This document shows positions 8,156 through 17,224 of a stretch of 64,000 bases of DNA, one piece after another. The DNA comes from JAEMQF01 sp963850525 (GTDB taxonomy: Bacteria; Pseudomonadota; Gammaproteobacteria; Burkholderiales; Burkholderiaceae_C): assembly GCA_963850525.1 (NCBI GenBank), contig CAWKLQ010000004.1, forward strand, positions 558,001 through 622,000, written 5' to 3'. A program made the position numbers and the translations under genes. The notes under the pieces were generated by a model. The model was given only the letters and a program-made list of their open reading frames with translations. It was not told the DNA's origin and searched no databases. The number at the start of each line of letters is the position of its first letter. The first letter of the stretch is position 1.

Positions 8156-10600
8156 ATGGACTCGATCAACCCGCCACCTCCCCCACGTCCACGTCGCAGC
8201 GCAGCGCCCCGCGCCGGGTCCGACGCCAATCACATCCTGCAAGGTCTGCGCCGCGTCTTCAAGCTGCCAGGCGATTTGCCGCTGGGAAAACGCCTGTCGC
8301 TGTTGCTCGCGCTGTGCGCCGGCGCGACCGCCTTGTGCGGCTTTGTCGCCGTGCTGATTGCCGGTGTCTGGTTCCAGCAGACACGCGCTCTGAATGCCTC
8401 ACAAGAAATTGCGCGCACCATGGCGTACGCCTTGCAGGCACCGCTCGCCTTCGAGGATCGCAAGACGATTGCCGACACCCTGGGCGGCCTGAGCACACGC
8501 GCTCAAGTCGAGGCGGCGTGGTTGTTCGACAAAAGCGATCGCCTCGTTGCGGTGTACGGCAAGGCGGGCAGCGTCGCGCCGCCCGAAGGCGGTGGCCTGC
8601 ACACCGGCAGCCTGGTCGTCAGCGAAGGCGTGTGGGCCGGCAAGACGCAGCTCGGTCGCGTCGTGCTGCGCAACGGCTTGGGTGACCTGTACCGGGCCCT
8701 CGCATTCGAGCTCGCGGCGATCCTGCTCGGCTGCGCCGCGGGCCTGTTCGTCACCCTGAACGTCGCGCGGCGCATCGCGCGGCGCATCACCGAGCCGATC
8801 TCCGCACTCGCCGCCACCTCGGGGGCGATCGCCGCGGACAAGGACTATTCGAAGCGCCTGAGCGGTGTGGGGGGTGATGAAATCGGCCTGGCGGTGCACG
8901 CCTTCAACCGCATGCTCGACGAAGTCCAGGCGCGCGACGTGGCGCTTGCCGATTCGATGCGCACGCTCGAGCGGCGCGTCACCGAGCGCACCCAGGAGCT
9001 GAAGAAAGAAAAAGAAAGCGCCGAAGCCGCCTCGCGCGCAAAGACGCGTTTCCTTGCCAACATGAGCCACGAGTTGCGCACGCCGCTGAATGCGGTGATC
9101 GGCGCGGCGCAACTGCTCGACCAGAACGACGCGAACGACGGCCAGCGCCATCTCGTCGAGGCGATTCGCACGAGTGGCATCAACTTGCTCGGGCTCATCG
9201 ACAACGTACTCGACCTGTCGCGCATCGAGGCCGGGGCGTTCGAGCTCGCCGTCGAAGACTTCAACTTGCTCGATTGTGTCCAAGGCGCTCTCGCCACGGC
9301 GTCGGTCGCCTCGCGTGCGAAAGGCGTGGCGATGGCCGGCGTGCTAGACCCGAGCCTGCCCGCCTGGCGCCGCGGCGACGTGATGCGGCTGCGCCAGGTG
9401 CTGCTCAACTTGCTCGGCAATGCCGTCAAGTTCACGCCGCGCGGCGAGGTCGTGTTGCACGTCATGCCCGGGGCGACGCCCGACGCGCTGCACATCAGCG
9501 TGCGCGACACCGGCATCGGCATCGGCCAGGCGTCACTGAAGCAGGTGTTCGAGCCGTTTCGCCAGGCTGACGATGCGGCGAACCGGCGCTTCGTCGGCAG
9601 CGGCCTGGGCCTGGCGATTTCGCGCCAGCTCGTCGAGGCGATGGGCGGGCGCATCCAGGTCACGAGCGAGCTCGGCAAAGGCTCGACGTTTGACATCTGG
9701 CTGCAACTCGCCCCGGCGAGCCGCGTCGTCGGCGAAGCGCCGCCGCTGAACCACGCGATCGCGTTTTTCGAGCCGCACGAATCCAGTGCCCAGGCGCTGG
9801 CTGCACAGCTGGCACGCCTGGGCTGCAAGGCGCAGCGCTGTGCGACCGCGACGGAACTGCGCGACTGGCTGGACCACCTGGGCGACCCGGCAGAAAAACC
9901 CTGGCTGCTCAGTGCAGTAGACCATGCGCAGGCCAGGGAATTCCTGGATCAGGCTGTGGCCTGGTTCGACCCGGAGCGCATCATCGGCATGACCGCCGCC
10001 GAATTGCCCGCGGCGGAATCGGCGCGCGAACAGTTCAATGTCGCGCGCAGCGTCATCAAGCCGGTCCTGCGCGCGGCGCTCGTGAGCCGCCTGGGCGCCG
10101 TGGCGCGCGAGGGGGCGAATGGCGATCATTTGCGCGTCGGCAAGAATGGTCTGCCCGGCTCGACGCCAGGCGGCAACAACCGCCACGTGCTGGTCGTCGA
10201 AGACGACGCGATGAACCAGATGATCGTGTGCAGCATGCTGCAAAACGCCGGCTATCTGACGAGCACCGCCGACGACGGCGCGCAGGCGCTGGACCTGCTG
10301 TCGCGCGAAACCTTCGATCTAGTCTTGATGGACTGGCAGATGCCCGACATGGACGGCCTCGAGGTGACGCGGCGTCTGCGCAGCGGCGCAGTCGGCGACT
10401 TCGGCACCGTCGTGCCGATCGTCGCGCTCACCGCCAACGCGTTCGCCGAAGACCGCGCCGCCTGCCTCGCCGCAGGCATGAACGACTTTCTGACCAAACC
10501 GGTGCTTGCCGAGTCGCTCATCGCCGCAGTCACGCGCTGGCTCGGCCGGGCGAAGAACACCGAAATGGCGCCTTCGAGCGCATTCGCGCCGTTTTACTGA
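8156..10600 (+). CDS. Hybrid sensor histidine kinase with CHASE8-like sensor and receiver domain
   Basis: This is an 814-residue inner-membrane sensor. A first membrane span lies around residues 45-80. A periplasmic segment (TMAYALQAPLAFEDRKTIAD, then EAAWLFDKSDRLVAVYG) resembles CHASE8. A second span and a HAMP linker follow. The HisKA box has phospho-acceptor H305 in NMSHELRTPLNAVIG. The ATPase has LLNLLGNAVKFTP, DTGIGIG, FEPFRQAD and GSGLGLAISR. A degenerate receiver (AIAFFEPHES) lacks the phospho-acceptor, and a true C-terminal receiver has D726 in LVLMDWQMPDMDG and TKPV. There is no HPt domain, so phosphotransfer must use a separate protein. ATG 8156 was chosen over an upstream frame extension. 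No partner regulator lies nearby. Confidence 0.93.
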   Translation: MDSINPPPPPRPRRSAAPRAGSDANHILQGLRRVFKLPGDLPLGKRLSLLLALCAGATALCGFVAVLIAGVWFQQTRALNASQEIARTMAYALQAPLAFEDRKTIADTLGGLSTRAQVEAAWLFDKSDRLVAVYGKAGSVAPPEGGGLHTGSLVVSEGVWAGKTQLGRVVLRNGLGDLYRALAFELAAILLGCAAGLFVTLNVARRIARRITEPISALAATSGAIAADKDYSKRLSGVGGDEIGLAVHAFNRMLDEVQARDVALADSMRTLERRVTERTQELKKEKESAEAASRAKTRFLANMSHELRTPLNAVIGAAQLLDQNDANDGQRHLVEAIRTSGINLLGLIDNVLDLSRIEAGAFELAVEDFNLLDCVQGALATASVASRAKGVAMAGVLDPSLPAWRRGDVMRLRQVLLNLLGNAVKFTPRGEVVLHVMPGATPDALHISVRDTGIGIGQASLKQVFEPFRQADDAANRRFVGSGLGLAISRQLVEAMGGRIQVTSELGKGSTFDIWLQLAPASRVVGEAPPLNHAIAFFEPHESSAQALAAQLARLGCKAQRCATATELRDWLDHLGDPAEKPWLLSAVDHAQAREFLDQAVAWFDPERIIGMTAAELPAAESAREQFNVARSVIKPVLRAALVSRLGAVAREGANGDHLRVGKNGLPGSTPGGNNRHVLVVEDDAMNQMIVCSMLQNAGYLTSTADDGAQALDLLSRETFDLVLMDWQMPDMDGLEVTRRLRSGAVGDFGTVVPIVALTANAFAEDRAACLAAGMNDFLTKPVLAESLIAAVTRWLGRAKNTEMAPSSAFAPFY

Positions 10601-10625
10601 CCCGGGCGGGAGTCAGCCCTGCACC

Positions 10626-10651
10626 GTCATCCCGGCGAACGCCGGGATCCA
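10626..10651. repeat. REP-like palindrome
   Basis: The 26-bp unit consists of GTC, ATCCCGGC, loop GAAC, GCCGGGAT and CCA. It has perfect 8-bp arms (10629-10636 and 10641-10648). The same unit occurs inverted at 16236-16261 and twice at 48509-48614. It lies between the kinase and tgt genes. Such extragenic palindromes are mobilised by RAYT transposases elsewhere; none is in this window. Confidence 0.8.
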
Positions 10652-10688
10652 CGGACAGGCAGAAAACTCGCCTGCGACAATTCGCGCC

Positions 10689-11834
10689 ATGCTGCGCTTC
10701 GAACTGCTCACAACCGAAGGTCTGGCGCGGCGCGGCCGCTTGGCTCTCAACCACGGCGTCGTGCAGACGCCGGTGTTCATGCCGGTGGGCACCTACGGTA
10801 CCGTGAAGGGCGTGTTGCCCGCGTCGCTCACGGCGATGGGCGCGCAGATCATCCTCGGCAACACCTTCCACCTCTGGCTGCGCCCGGGGCTGGACGTGCT
10901 GCGCCAGTTCGGTGGCTTGCATCGCTTCGAGGCCTGGGACAAGCCCATCCTCACCGACAGCGGCGGTTTCCAGGTCTGGTCGCTCGGTGCGATGCGCAAG
11001 ATCAGCGAGCAGGGCGTGCGCTTCGCATCGCCCGTCAACGGCGACAAGCTCTTCCTCACTCCCGAGATCAGCATGCAGGTCCAGCACGTGCTGAATTCCG
11101 ACATCGCGATGCAGTTTGACGAGTGCACGCCCTACCAGACCGAAGGGCAACTGACAACGCAAGACCAGGCCAGAGACTCGATGCAATTGAGCCTGCGCTG
11201 GGCCGGGCGCTGCCGCGACGAATTTGCGCGCCTGGAAAACCCGAACGCCCTGTTCGGCATCGTGCAGGGCGGGATGTTCGAGGCCTTGCGCGAAGAGTCG
11301 CTGCAGGCACTCGCCGAACTGAACCTGCCCGGCTACGCGATCGGCGGCGTGAGCGTGGGCGAACCGAAGGAAGAGATGCAGCGCATCGTCGCGCACACGC
11401 CGAAGCTGCTGCCGGCGGACAAGCCGCGCTACCTGATGGGCGTGGGCACGCCCGAAGACCTGGTCGAAGGCGTGGCCGCGGGCGTGGACATGTTCGACTG
11501 CGTGATGCCCACGCGCAATGCGCGCAACGCGCACCTGTTCACGCGCTTTGGCGACCTGCGCTTGCGCAATGCCCGCTACAAGCAAGATGAGCTGCCCATC
11601 GACCCGAGTTGCACTTGCCACGCCTGCGCAGGCGATGGCACCACCGGCGGCGTGTCGCGCGCCTACCTGCACCACCTGGAGCGCTGCGGCGAAATGCTCG
11701 CGCCGATGCTCGCGAGCATTCACAACCTGCACTACTACCTGACCCTGATGCGCGAAATTCGCGACGCGCTGGACGCGGGATCGTTCACCGCGTTCACGGC
11801 GCGCTTCCACGCGGACCGCGCGCGCGGGGTCTAG
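10689..11834 (+). CDS. tgt: Queuine/preQ1 tRNA-guanine transglycosylase Tgt
   Basis: Tgt exchanges guanine 34 for preQ1 in tRNAs with GUN anticodons. The 381-residue protein has GTYGTVKGVLP near the start, the general base D90 in ILTDSGGFQVWS, the substrate loop GIVQGGMFE and the nucleophile region DCVMPTRNARNAHLFT. The zinc site is C308, C310, C313 (CTCHAC) with a His in YLHHLERC. ATG 10689 begins MLRFELLTTEG, the standard start. The usual beta-proteobacterial followers (yajC, secD, secF) are absent; the next gene is convergent. Confidence 0.97.
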   Translation: MLRFELLTTEGLARRGRLALNHGVVQTPVFMPVGTYGTVKGVLPASLTAMGAQIILGNTFHLWLRPGLDVLRQFGGLHRFEAWDKPILTDSGGFQVWSLGAMRKISEQGVRFASPVNGDKLFLTPEISMQVQHVLNSDIAMQFDECTPYQTEGQLTTQDQARDSMQLSLRWAGRCRDEFARLENPNALFGIVQGGMFEALREESLQALAELNLPGYAIGGVSVGEPKEEMQRIVAHTPKLLPADKPRYLMGVGTPEDLVEGVAAGVDMFDCVMPTRNARNAHLFTRFGDLRLRNARYKQDELPIDPSCTCHACAGDGTTGGVSRAYLHHLERCGEMLAPMLASIHNLHYYLTLMREIRDALDAGSFTAFTARFHADRARGV

Positions 11835-11894
11835 GAGTCAGAGAGGGCGACCACGATTCTTGCAATCCTGGCGATCGGACTCACTTGCCACGCG

Positions 11895-11920
11895 GCGCGC
11901 CGGCGACCCAGCCGGTGCGC
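11895..11920. terminator. 10-bp hairpin between convergent tgt and GNAT genes
   Basis: GCGCGCCGGC (11895-11904), loop GACCCA, GCCGGTGCGC (11911-11920): one mismatch, which becomes a G-U pair in one RNA strand. It lies midway between two convergent stops. It has no T-tract, so terminator function is inferred only from position and stability. Confidence 0.35.
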
Positions 11921-11934
11921 TGAACGACCCAGCG

Positions 11935-13137
11935 TCAACCTGCGAACCCGGACTCGATCGCTGGCACGGCGCCGGCGTTCCCCGCCCCGTGGACGAAGCG
12001 CTTGACGCGCAGAGCCACACCGCTCAGTCCCATTGCGAGGGCGCCGGCGGGCCGCGTCGGAATCGTCAAACTCGTCAGGACCTTGCGCGTGAGCCAGAGC
12101 TCGTTGATGTACGAATCCGGACCGGCACCGCTGTCGAAATAGTCAATGTCGGCAAACGCCTGTGGCGCGTGGCGCATCAATTCGAGTTCATTCAGCTTGC
12201 CCGGCGAAAACGAGCGGTATTCAAGGTCCCACCCGATCTTGAACCCAAAGCCGACGCGACCTGAAATGAAACTGCAACACGACGCGATCGGCACACCGTT
12301 CAGGCACAGTTCGGCAAACAGCGCGCGGCGCTGCGAAGCGAACCCGTTGACCGCCTCGCGAAAGAACGCTTCAGCGCTGGGAGACGAACGAAGCGACGTC
12401 CCGCCTTCGCCTTTCCAACCCTGGTGTTCGAGGGCGAGGAATGCCTCCACGGTGGCCTGCGAAATGCCTTCGTCGCGATGCCAACGCCACTCGACCTGGC
12501 CTGACTTCGCCAGGCCGCGCTGTCTGCGCTTCAAATCGCGAAGCCGCGAGGCAAGCGCCTTGCCGCCAAGTTGTTCCGGGCAGGCCGAGGGCACCATGAT
12601 GGCGCGCGGAATCGCGCCGCGACAGCGAGGCTTCAAGCCTCCGGTGGATGCGTGCGCGCAGGCATCGGCGACGAGCCGCCCATCGGTCCAGGCGGAGCCG
12701 AACTCGACGCCGTGCGAACCTGGCATCTCGGCGCGGATGAATCGCAGCAACGCCTCCAATGCTGCGTCGTGGCAGTCACGGTCAAGCAGCAGTCCGTCGA
12801 GGTACGAGTGAGACGACCGGTACGCGACGAGTCGGGGAAGCGGGAAATGCAGACTCGGGCCGGTTCGGTCGAACACGCCCACGCCCACGAGCTCGCGCGC
12901 GCCCGGCGCGAAGCGCTCGATGAAGAACACGAGCGTTGCGCGATTCGGGGTGAGGTGACGCGTTGCAGGCAGGACGAAATGCGGTGAGAGGTAGGCGTTC
13001 GGTTCAGCGGCGCGCGCCTCCAGCGCCGACCATGCGGCGATGTCGTCCGCCTCGACACCGCTGGCAGCGACATAACGAACCGCCAACGCCGGCGCGCGGC
13101 GTGCTGCTGATGACACGGAAGGTCCCATGCGTCGCAT
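11935..13137 (-). CDS. GNAT/BioF2-like acetyltransferase-fold protein
   Basis: This is a protein of about 400 residues resembling the FemAB/BcsL-type GNAT family (Acetyltransf_6). The C-terminal half carries the recognisable part: ASRLRDLKRRQRGLAKSG, FLALEHQGWKGEGGTSL, FFREAVNGFA, then AELCLNGVPIAS and KIGWDLEYRSFSPGKLNELE, a pattern typical of these enzymes. Members usually acylate sugars or envelope polysaccharides. It is cytosolic, with no signal or span. ATG 13137 and ATG 13128 are both possible starts; neither has a clear ribosome site. It ends convergent with tgt and lies 124 bp after an aminotransferase gene on the same strand. Confidence 0.7.
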   Translation of the reverse strand: MRRMGPSVSSAARRAPALAVRYVAASGVEADDIAAWSALEARAAEPNAYLSPHFVLPATRHLTPNRATLVFFIERFAPGARELVGVGVFDRTGPSLHFPLPRLVAYRSSHSYLDGLLLDRDCHDAALEALLRFIRAEMPGSHGVEFGSAWTDGRLVADACAHASTGGLKPRCRGAIPRAIMVPSACPEQLGGKALASRLRDLKRRQRGLAKSGQVEWRWHRDEGISQATVEAFLALEHQGWKGEGGTSLRSSPSAEAFFREAVNGFASQRRALFAELCLNGVPIASCCSFISGRVGFGFKIGWDLEYRSFSPGKLNELELMRHAPQAFADIDYFDSGAGPDSYINELWLTRKVLTSLTIPTRPAGALAMGLSGVALRVKRFVHGAGNAGAVPAIESGFAG

Positions 13138-13261
13138 CGTACGCACCGGGCAAGAAGCTCGTTGTGAACAATTGCCGCGCCGGCGCGGGTTTCGCAGGCA
13201 ACCCCCCGGTCGCCGAGGTGCGGATAGCACGCCGCGCGGGTGCGATCTGCGCCGCGCTGCG

Positions 13262-14464
13262 TCAGTCCTCTGCCAGACGCGCCACCGCCGCCGCCACGCC
13301 GCTGCGATACGGGATGCCTTGCACGTGCAGCGCCGCCTCAACCCCCGCCAGCGCGCCGAGAATCATTGCCGGGTTCAGGTCACCCAGATGGCCGATGCGA
13401 AACACGCGTCCCGCCAAGGGCCCCAAACCGCCGGCAATTGCGACCTGAAAACGTTCGCGTGCGACCGTGCGCAAGGCTTCGACGTCGATTCCGGCGCGCA
13501 CCGCGACCGCCGTGACCGACGTGGAACGCGCTGCCACGGAGGGCGCGAAGCAGCGCAATGCGCCGCCTTCGCTCCAGCAATCGACCGCGGCGTGAACCGC
13601 GCGCGCCAGGCGCGCGTGGCGCTGCAACACCGCGTCGACGCCTTCCTGAAAAATCAGCCCGAGCGCGGCCTCGAGCCCCATCAGCAGGCTGTGCGGCGGC
13701 GTGCCGCAGAACTTCTGGTACGAGTGTTCGCCCTTGCGGCGCGCCCAATCCCAATAAAAGCGCGGCACCGGGTTTTGGCTCGCGACTTGCATGGCGCGCT
13801 GGTCCACCGCGATGAAGCCCAGACCCGGCGGGACCATCAAACCTTTTTGCGACGCGCCGACGACGACGTTCGCGCCGAGTTGATCCATTGCAAATGGCGC
13901 CGCCGCGAGCGACGCGACGACGTCGACGACGAACAGCGCCGGGTGCCGCGCCGCGTCGAGCGCCGCGCGCAAGGCGCGCATGTCGCTCGTGACGCTGCTT
14001 GCGGTGTCGGTGTGCACGGCAAAAACGGCCTTGATGCGGTGCTGCGGGTCGTCGCGCAAGGCCTGCTCGACGGCGCCTGCGTCGATCGGCGCGCCCTCGA
14101 CCCACGGCGTGCGAAGCGCGCGCGCGCCGAACGCCTCGGCCTGCAGCGTCCAGCCGTCGGAAAAGTGCCCGGTGCCCGGCACCAGCACGGTGTCGCCTGG
14201 CCCCAGCAGGTTCGCGATCACGCCTTCCCAGACGCCGTGGCCATTGGCCGCGAACATCAACACGTCGGCATCACGCGTCTGCAGGAGCCGCCTCAAGCCG
14301 CTTTCGCACGCCGCGATGACCTGCGCCACGCGCGGATCGGCCAGGTCCATCGGCTGGCGGCTCATCGCGTGCAGCACTTCGTCAGGCACGCGCGTCGGGC
14401 CGGGCGAGTGCAGGAAGCGGTGGCCGGGGATGCGTGGCGAAGGGGTCAGAGGCGAGTTCTGCAT
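13262..14464 (-). CDS. Class V aminotransferase (alanine/serine-glyoxylate aminotransferase family)
   Basis: This 400-residue pyridoxal-phosphate enzyme has SPGPTRVPDEVLHAM at the start. Other features are ANGHGVWEGVIANLL (cofactor phosphate region), AVHTDTASSVTSD, VVDVVASLAAAPFAMD (Asp pairing the pyridine nitrogen) and the Schiff-base Lys in GASQKGLMVPPGLGF. This is the AGXT/PucG/serine-glyoxylate group; the exact amino donor is not clear. It is divergent from the peptide-transporter operon at 14635 with a 170-bp shared upstream region, so joint regulation is possible. Confidence 0.88.
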   Translation of the reverse strand: MQNSPLTPSPRIPGHRFLHSPGPTRVPDEVLHAMSRQPMDLADPRVAQVIAACESGLRRLLQTRDADVLMFAANGHGVWEGVIANLLGPGDTVLVPGTGHFSDGWTLQAEAFGARALRTPWVEGAPIDAGAVEQALRDDPQHRIKAVFAVHTDTASSVTSDMRALRAALDAARHPALFVVDVVASLAAAPFAMDQLGANVVVGASQKGLMVPPGLGFIAVDQRAMQVASQNPVPRFYWDWARRKGEHSYQKFCGTPPHSLLMGLEAALGLIFQEGVDAVLQRHARLARAVHAAVDCWSEGGALRCFAPSVAARSTSVTAVAVRAGIDVEALRTVARERFQVAIAGGLGPLAGRVFRIGHLGDLNPAMILGALAGVEAALHVQGIPYRSGVAAAVARLAED

Positions 14465-14634
14465 GGGCGTAGACAGTGTGAATTGACGATGTTATGCGAG
14501 GCCCTTGCCCGATGCCGGGCGCGTGGGCCGCCGCGGACGCCGAGTGTTTGCCCCAACCCAACTCGGCACGATGAACCGCCACAATGGGACGCAGCGCCCA
14601 GGCGCGGCGTGTCCTGTTTCCATGAAAGGTTGGT

Positions 14635-16221
14635 ATGAAGCTACAACGCAGAATCTTGATGGTGCTCGCCGTCTCCGCCGGTGCCGTGCTCGCGCAAGCC
14701 CCAGCGCTCGCCCAGGAAAAAGTCCTGCGCATCGTGCCGCACTCGAACCTGGCGATCCTCGACCCCATCTGGACCACCGCCTACATGAGCCGCAATCACG
14801 GCTACATGATTTACGACACGCTGTTCGGCACCGACGAGCACGCGAAGATCAAGCCGCAGATGGTGGAGAGCTGGACCGAGAGCGCCGACCATCGGCTTTG
14901 GTCGTTCAAGCTGCGCAAGGGCCTGGCGTTCCACGACGGCGCGCCGGTCACGGGCGAAGACGTGATCGCCTCGCTGCAACGCTGGGGCAAACGCGACGCG
15001 ATGGGCAGCGCGCTCATGACCTTCGTGCTGCGCATGGACTCACCCACACCCGACACCTTCCGCATCTTCCTCGGCGAGGCCTGTGGCTTCGTTCTCGAGG
15101 CGCTGGGCAAGCCTTCCAGCAACGTGCCCTTCATCATGCCCAAGCGCACCGCGGAAACCGATCCGTTCAAGCAGATCGAAGAGCACATCGGCTCGGGCCC
15201 CTTCGTCTTCAGACGCGACGAGTTCAAGCCCGGCGACAAGGCCGTCTACGTGAAGAACGCGAAATACGTGCCGCGCAGCGAAGCGCCCTCGGGCACCGCG
15301 GGCGGCAAACACGTGTATGTCGACCGCGTCGAGTGGAACCTTGCGCTGCGCGACGCGCAGGCGCAAGTCAACGCATTGCAAAAAGGCGAAGTCGACATCA
15401 TCGAACAGTTGTCGTTCGACCACTATGAAACCGTGAAGGCCGACAGCACCCTGCAATTGCCCAAGTTCTACAACGTGGGCTTGCAATACATGGCGCGCTT
15501 CAACCACCTCTCCAAGCCCTTTGACAACGTCAAGGTGCGCCAGGCGGCACTCGCCGCGTTCTCCCAAGAGCCGTTCTTGCGCGCCCAAGTCGGTGTGAAA
15601 GATCTGTACAAGCCGTGTGCGAGCATGTTCATCTGCGGCACGCCGTTCGGCAGCACGGCGGGCAGCGACATCCAGGCCAAGAGCAACATGAAGAAGGCTC
15701 AGGACCTGCTGAAGGCGTCGGGCTACGACGGCACGCCCATCGTCGTCATGAAACCCACCGACCTCGCGTCGATTCAGAAGTTGCCGGACGTGGCGGCGCA
15801 GCTGCTGCGCCAGGCTGGTTTCAAAGTCGACCTGCAGGCGATGGATTGGCAGACCCTCGTCGGCCGGCGCGCGAAGAAGGATGCGCCGGACAAAGGCGGC
15901 TGGCACATGTTCCTGACCGCCTGGCAGGCCCACGACGTGTGGAACCCGATCAGCAACCCGACGATGGATACGCGCGGCGAAAAGTCCACCTGGTTCGGCT
16001 GGGCCACTGACGACAAGATGGTGGAGTTGCGCGGCCAGTTGATGCGCGCCACCGACGACGCCGCAAAGAAGAAGATTGGCGCCGAGATGCACGTGCGCGC
16101 CTTCGAAATCGCCACCCACGCGCCGCTCGGCGAGTTCGACGCGCCGATGGCAGCGACCAAAGCGATCAGCGGATTCTTCGTGACCAACGGGAACCTCTAC
16201 TGGAACCTGAAGAAGTCGTGA
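14635..16221 (+). CDS. Dipeptide/oligopeptide ABC transporter substrate-binding protein (SBP family 5)
   Basis: This 528-residue periplasmic receptor has signal peptide MKLQRRILMVLAVSAGAVLAQAP. The mature protein has the family 5 pattern: LDPIWTTAYMSRNHGYMIYDTLFGTD, then LRKGLAFHDGAPVTGEDVIASL, and GSGPFVFRRDEF. It would bind a peptide or small amide and deliver it to the permeases encoded next. AAAGG precedes ATG 14635. A REP-like palindrome follows the stop before the permease gene, a layout that elsewhere raises receptor mRNA over permease mRNA. The ligand is unknown. Confidence 0.93.
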   Translation: MKLQRRILMVLAVSAGAVLAQAPALAQEKVLRIVPHSNLAILDPIWTTAYMSRNHGYMIYDTLFGTDEHAKIKPQMVESWTESADHRLWSFKLRKGLAFHDGAPVTGEDVIASLQRWGKRDAMGSALMTFVLRMDSPTPDTFRIFLGEACGFVLEALGKPSSNVPFIMPKRTAETDPFKQIEEHIGSGPFVFRRDEFKPGDKAVYVKNAKYVPRSEAPSGTAGGKHVYVDRVEWNLALRDAQAQVNALQKGEVDIIEQLSFDHYETVKADSTLQLPKFYNVGLQYMARFNHLSKPFDNVKVRQAALAAFSQEPFLRAQVGVKDLYKPCASMFICGTPFGSTAGSDIQAKSNMKKAQDLLKASGYDGTPIVVMKPTDLASIQKLPDVAAQLLRQAGFKVDLQAMDWQTLVGRRAKKDAPDKGGWHMFLTAWQAHDVWNPISNPTMDTRGEKSTWFGWATDDKMVELRGQLMRATDDAAKKKIGAEMHVRAFEIATHAPLGEFDAPMAATKAISGFFVTNGNLYWNLKKS

Positions 16222-16235
16222 TGGCGCTTCGTCAG

Positions 16236-16261
16236 TGGATCCCGGCTTGCGCCGGGATGAC
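16236..16261. repeat. REP-like palindrome between receptor and permease genes
   Basis: The 26-bp unit is ATCCCGGC, loop TTGC, GCCGGGAT with flanks TGG and GAC. It is the inverse orientation of the unit at 10626. The permease Shine-Dalgarno sequence GGAGG (16262-16266) abuts its right end, so a stem here could affect permease translation as well as protect the upstream mRNA end. Confidence 0.8.
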
Positions 16262-16272
16262 GGAGGCGTAGT

Positions 16273-17214
16273 TTGTATTCCTTCCTCGCGCGACGTTTGG
16301 CGGCAACGCTTCCAGTCCTGCTGATTGTCGCAGTCCTGGTGTTTCTGATGCTGCGTCTCACGCCGGGCGATCCGGCAGCAGTGATCGCGGGCGACGCGGC
16401 GACGACCGAGCAAATCGCGCAGATTCGCACCGGGTTGGGCCTGGACCGCTCCATTCCGGCGCAGTTCGCGATCTGGTTCGGCAACGTGTTGAGCGGCAAC
16501 CTCGGTCAATCGTTTTACTACAAGACCGACGTCACCACGCTGATCGGGCAGCGCCTGGAACCAACCTTGTCGCTGGCGCTCGTCACGATCAGCATTGCCG
16601 TGCTCGTCTCGGTGCCGCTCGGCGTGCTTGCGGCGTGGCGCTTCGGCGGCTGGCTGGATCGCGGCCTGATGGCGTTTTCGGTGCTGGGTTTTTCCGTGCC
16701 CATCTTCGTGCTCGCCTACATGCTGATCTGGCTCGTCTCGCTGAAGTTCGGCTGGCTACCGGTGCAGGGCTACAAACGAATCGCCGACGGCGTCGGCCCC
16801 TGGCTCTACCACCTCACCTTGCCGGCGATCACGCTGTCGGTGATCTACATCGCGCTCATCGCGCGCGTGACCCGCGCTTCGGTGCTGGAAACGCTGGGTG
16901 AGGACTACATCCGCACCGCACGCGCCAAAGGCCTGCCCGAGCTCACCGTGCTGCTGCGCCACGCGCTCGCCAACGCGGCAGTGCCCATCGTCACCGTGAT
17001 CGGCATCGGCATCGCGCTGCTCATCGGAGGCGTCGTCGTCACCGAGTCGGTGTATGCCATTCCAGGCCTGGGGCGGCTCACCGTCGACGCAGTCCTCGCG
17101 CGCGACTTCCCGACGATCCAAGGCGTGATCCTGCTGTTCTCCTTCGCCTACGTGATGATCAACCTGCTCGTCGATCTGTCGTACGTGTTCCTCGACCCAC
17201 GAATCAGATATTGA
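16273..17214 (+). CDS. Peptide ABC transporter permease, DppB-like
   Basis: This 313-residue inner-membrane permease has about six spans. It opens with MYSFLARRLAATLPVLLIVAVLVF and LTPGDPAA, the DppB/OppB signature, and carries the ATPase-contact loop ETLGEDYIRTARAKGLP followed by HALANAAVP. TTG 16273 is chosen as start because GGAGG lies 6 bases before it and the next in-frame ATG would remove the conserved first helix. It is followed 10 bp later by the second permease gene. Confidence 0.93.
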   Translation: MYSFLARRLAATLPVLLIVAVLVFLMLRLTPGDPAAVIAGDAATTEQIAQIRTGLGLDRSIPAQFAIWFGNVLSGNLGQSFYYKTDVTTLIGQRLEPTLSLALVTISIAVLVSVPLGVLAAWRFGGWLDRGLMAFSVLGFSVPIFVLAYMLIWLVSLKFGWLPVQGYKRIADGVGPWLYHLTLPAITLSVIYIALIARVTRASVLETLGEDYIRTARAKGLPELTVLLRHALANAAVPIVTVIGIGIALLIGGVVVTESVYAIPGLGRLTVDAVLARDFPTIQGVILLFSFAYVMINLLVDLSYVFLDPRIRY

Positions 17215-17224
17215 GCGCCGCCGT

